DNA of 64,000 nucleotides from Pelagerythrobacter marinus. Its GTDB lineage: Bacteria > Pseudomonadota > Alphaproteobacteria > Sphingomonadales > Sphingomonadaceae. The notes beneath the pieces are model-generated. The model did not search any database and was not told the DNA's origin. It saw only the letters and a program-made list of their open reading frames with translations. Location of the stretch: positions 98,501 to 162,500 of the forward strand of contig NZ_WTYO01000001.1 of NCBI RefSeq assembly GCF_009827515.1. Reading direction: 5' to 3'. Shown here in pieces: positions 62,625-64,000 of this stretch (position 1 is the first letter of the stretch; each line of letters opens with the position of its first letter). The position numbers and the translations under genes were made by a program.

Positions 62625-64000
62625 TCAGCCGTTCGGCGAACCGGCGACGGCCGGCTCGGCCGCGGCGGGCTGCTCCTCCCCCGGCGCGGGGCGCTGGCGC
62701 AACATGGCCCAAGCGTCGCGCACGACATGGGGCCAGACGAACCAGAGCACGAGCGCATAGGCAGCCGCGCCGACGAAGCCGAGCAATGCCAGCTGCGCGA
62801 CCGGGTACCAATCGGCGGCGAGCGGCGATGCCGCGATCACCACCGCGGCCATCACGCCGCAGGCCGCAGCGACCGGGGCGATCGCCGCCACGAGGTCGCG
62901 CAGGCGCGCGCCGATCGCGGGCAGGGTCAGCGCCAGGGTGACCGCGAGCAGCATCGGCGCCGCGATCCACCAGGCATAGACGAGGCCGAGCGGCCCGAAA
63001 CGGATCCCGGCCAGGAACAGCGCGGGGAAGATCAGCGCGCCGCAGAAGGCGGTAGTCAGATATATGCGCGGGCGCCCGATGGCATTGGTCGTGGGCGAAC
63101 AGATGATCTGCAGCGCGAAGAACGGCATGGCCAGCGCGAGGCCCGATACGAATGGCGCCATTTCGGCCCACTTGCTGCCGAACAGGGTGAGGATCGCCGA
63201 CTCCGCGGTGAGCGACAGGCCGACATATACGGGCGCGACGACCAGCAGGACCATCCGCGCGTTGCGCAGGAAATAGGGGGCGAGCGCGCGCCCGGCCTTG
63301 TGCAGTTCGGCATAGGCGGGGAAGGCGACCTCGTTGATCGGGGGCAGGAACCGGCCGGTGACGATCAGGGTCAGGAACAGCGCCTCGGAATAAAGACCGA
63401 GATCGTGGGTCTCCAGCGCGCGGCCGGCGATCACGATGTCGCTCTGGCTCTGCACGATCCAGAACAGCTGGCACAGCGTCAGCGCCCCGCCGAAAGAGAT
63501 CAGGTCGCCCGCGCCGCGCAGGTCGAAGACCGGCCTGACGAGGATACGCGCGGCCAGGGTCAGGCCGATCGCGCGGGTCGTGAACATGGCGATCGGGGCA
63601 TAGACCAGCGCCCAGACGCCGAAACCGTACCAGGCCAGGGTAAGCGCGGTGGTCGCGCCGACGACGGCGCAGACCAGGTTGACCAGGCCCTGGCTGCGAA
63701 ACTCGATTCGCCGCGCCAGCAGTTCCTGCGGCAGGGCGGAGAAGGGAATCGTCAGGAAGATGAGCGCCTGTATGCGCAGCATGTCGGCAATCAGCGGCTC
63801 GTCGTAATAGTCGGCGGCGAGCGGGGCCATGAGGAACTGGACCGCGGCCAGCCCGCCGTTCAGCATCAGCAGCAGGGCGAAGACCTGGCCGATCCGGCGC
63901 TCGTCCACCTTGTCCGCCTGGATCAGCGAAGTGGCGAAGCTCTGCCCATTGAGGAAGGCGAGCGCGGTGATGACGGTCTGCGCCATGGCGAACAGGCCGT
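62625..64000 (-). CDS. Oligosaccharide flippase / Wzx-like polysaccharide exporter (N-terminus beyond the edge)
   Basis: At least 457 codons; the reading frame continues past the right edge, so the first roughly 45 residues of the family are missing (an ATG at 63986 sits inside the family's conserved GLFAMAQT segment and is not the start). It has about 12 predicted membrane helices, MATE/PST-like: FALLLMLNGGLAAVQF, PQELLARRIEFRSQGLVNLVCAVVGATTAL, SFGGALTLCQLFWIVQSQSDIVIAGRALETHDLGLYSEAL and RFLPPINEVAFPAYAEL. It flips lipid-linked sugars for surface polysaccharide. No glycosyltransferase genes are in view; they may lie to the right. Confidence 0.87.
   Translation of the reverse strand, partial: GLFAMAQTVITALAFLNGQSFATSLIQADKVDERRIGQVFALLLMLNGGLAAVQFLMAPLAADYYDEPLIADMLRIQALIFLTIPFSALPQELLARRIEFRSQGLVNLVCAVVGATTALTLAWYGFGVWALVYAPIAMFTTRAIGLTLAARILVRPVFDLRGAGDLISFGGALTLCQLFWIVQSQSDIVIAGRALETHDLGLYSEALFLTLIVTGRFLPPINEVAFPAYAELHKAGRALAPYFLRNARMVLLVVAPVYVGLSLTAESAILTLFGSKWAEMAPFVSGLALAMPFFALQIICSPTTNAIGRPRIYLTTAFCGALIFPALFLAGIRFGPLGLVYAWWIAAPMLLAVTLALTLPAIGARLRDLVAAIAPVAAACGVMAAVVIAASPLAADWYPVAQLALLGFVGAAAYALVLWFVWPHVVRDAWAMLRQRPAPGEEQPAAAEPAVAGSPNG

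Noticed and set aside
1..64000. CRISPR arrays, tRNA or rRNA genes.
   Set aside because: No regularly spaced repeats, no complete tRNA cloverleaf and no rRNA sequence were recognised apart from the tmRNA.

Overview
This is a chromosomal window of high-GC DNA, densely packed with genes on both strands. Nothing indicates a plasmid, prophage or transposon. The best guess at the source is an alphaproteobacterium of the order Sphingomonadales, close to Erythrobacteraceae or Sphingomonadaceae. The strongest support is a circularly permuted two-piece tmRNA gene at about 36.1-36.4 kb, with G3-U70 in the acceptor stem and an encoded tag ANDNEALALAA. Other support comes from the neighbourhoods: tsaD/hemC/hemD with a mitofilin-like gene, lptD-surA-pdxA-rsmA, a CBP3-type chaperone gene next to a YceD (DUF177) gene, hslVU, and an arginine-succinyltransferase operon. 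The organism assignment is inference from content, since no 16S rRNA gene is present.

Layout. 0-6.3 kb: partial tsaD, haem genes hemC and hemD, a mitofilin-like membrane protein, a UbiH-type hydroxylase and a DsbD-type thiol reductase. 6.2-11.2 kb (minus strand): two lipoproteins, an S10 carboxypeptidase and uvrB. 11.3-17.5 kb (plus strand): a DUF3617 lipoprotein, an alpha/beta hydrolase, then a tightly packed four-gene cluster of circularly permuted ATP-grasp ligase, alpha-E protein, transglutaminase-like protease and the proteasome-like protease Anbu, followed by a FixJ/LuxR-type regulator with a degenerate receiver. 17.5-26 kb: extensin-like lipoprotein, proline symporter, ZIP-like membrane protein, bipA, DUF805 protein and a TonB-dependent receptor ending in a strong terminator. 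26-31 kb: ybbP/ybbA divergent from a TesA-like esterase, and recF. 31.3-36 kb: a candidate sigma-54 promoter before a 39-residue peptide gene and pspC-like gene, a LemA/TPM/TPM/NUDIX/SDR operon, and mscL. 36-40.4 kb: tmRNA, a small membrane protein and the astB-astA-M20 hydrolase operon. 40.6-51.7 kb: malate synthase G, an OmpA-family protein, rsmA-pdxA-surA-lptD, and pepA-holC. 51.7-58 kb: lipoprotein, ndk, NTF2-like protein, ssb, YceD, CBP3-like chaperone, bamE, hslV, hslU and an ACT-like protein. 58-64 kb: SulP transporter, Atm1-type ABC exporter, a two-motif retropepsin-like protease and a partial polysaccharide flippase.

How the genes work together. Much of the window is housekeeping: outer-membrane biogenesis (surA, lptD, bamE, OmpA family), proteolysis and ribosome rescue (hslVU, pepA, Anbu, tmRNA), tetrapyrrole and vitamin B6 synthesis, and replication or repair (recF, uvrB, holC, ssb). 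The most system-like and least understood part is the Anbu cluster at 12.7-16.7 kb. It combines an amide-bond-forming ligase fold, a helical scaffold protein, a cysteine peptidase or transglutaminase fold and a self-compartmentalising threonine protease, arranged so that they are probably made together. The cluster type is known from comparative genomics, but its substrate and product are not settled. No interval longer than about 300 bases lacks a gene.
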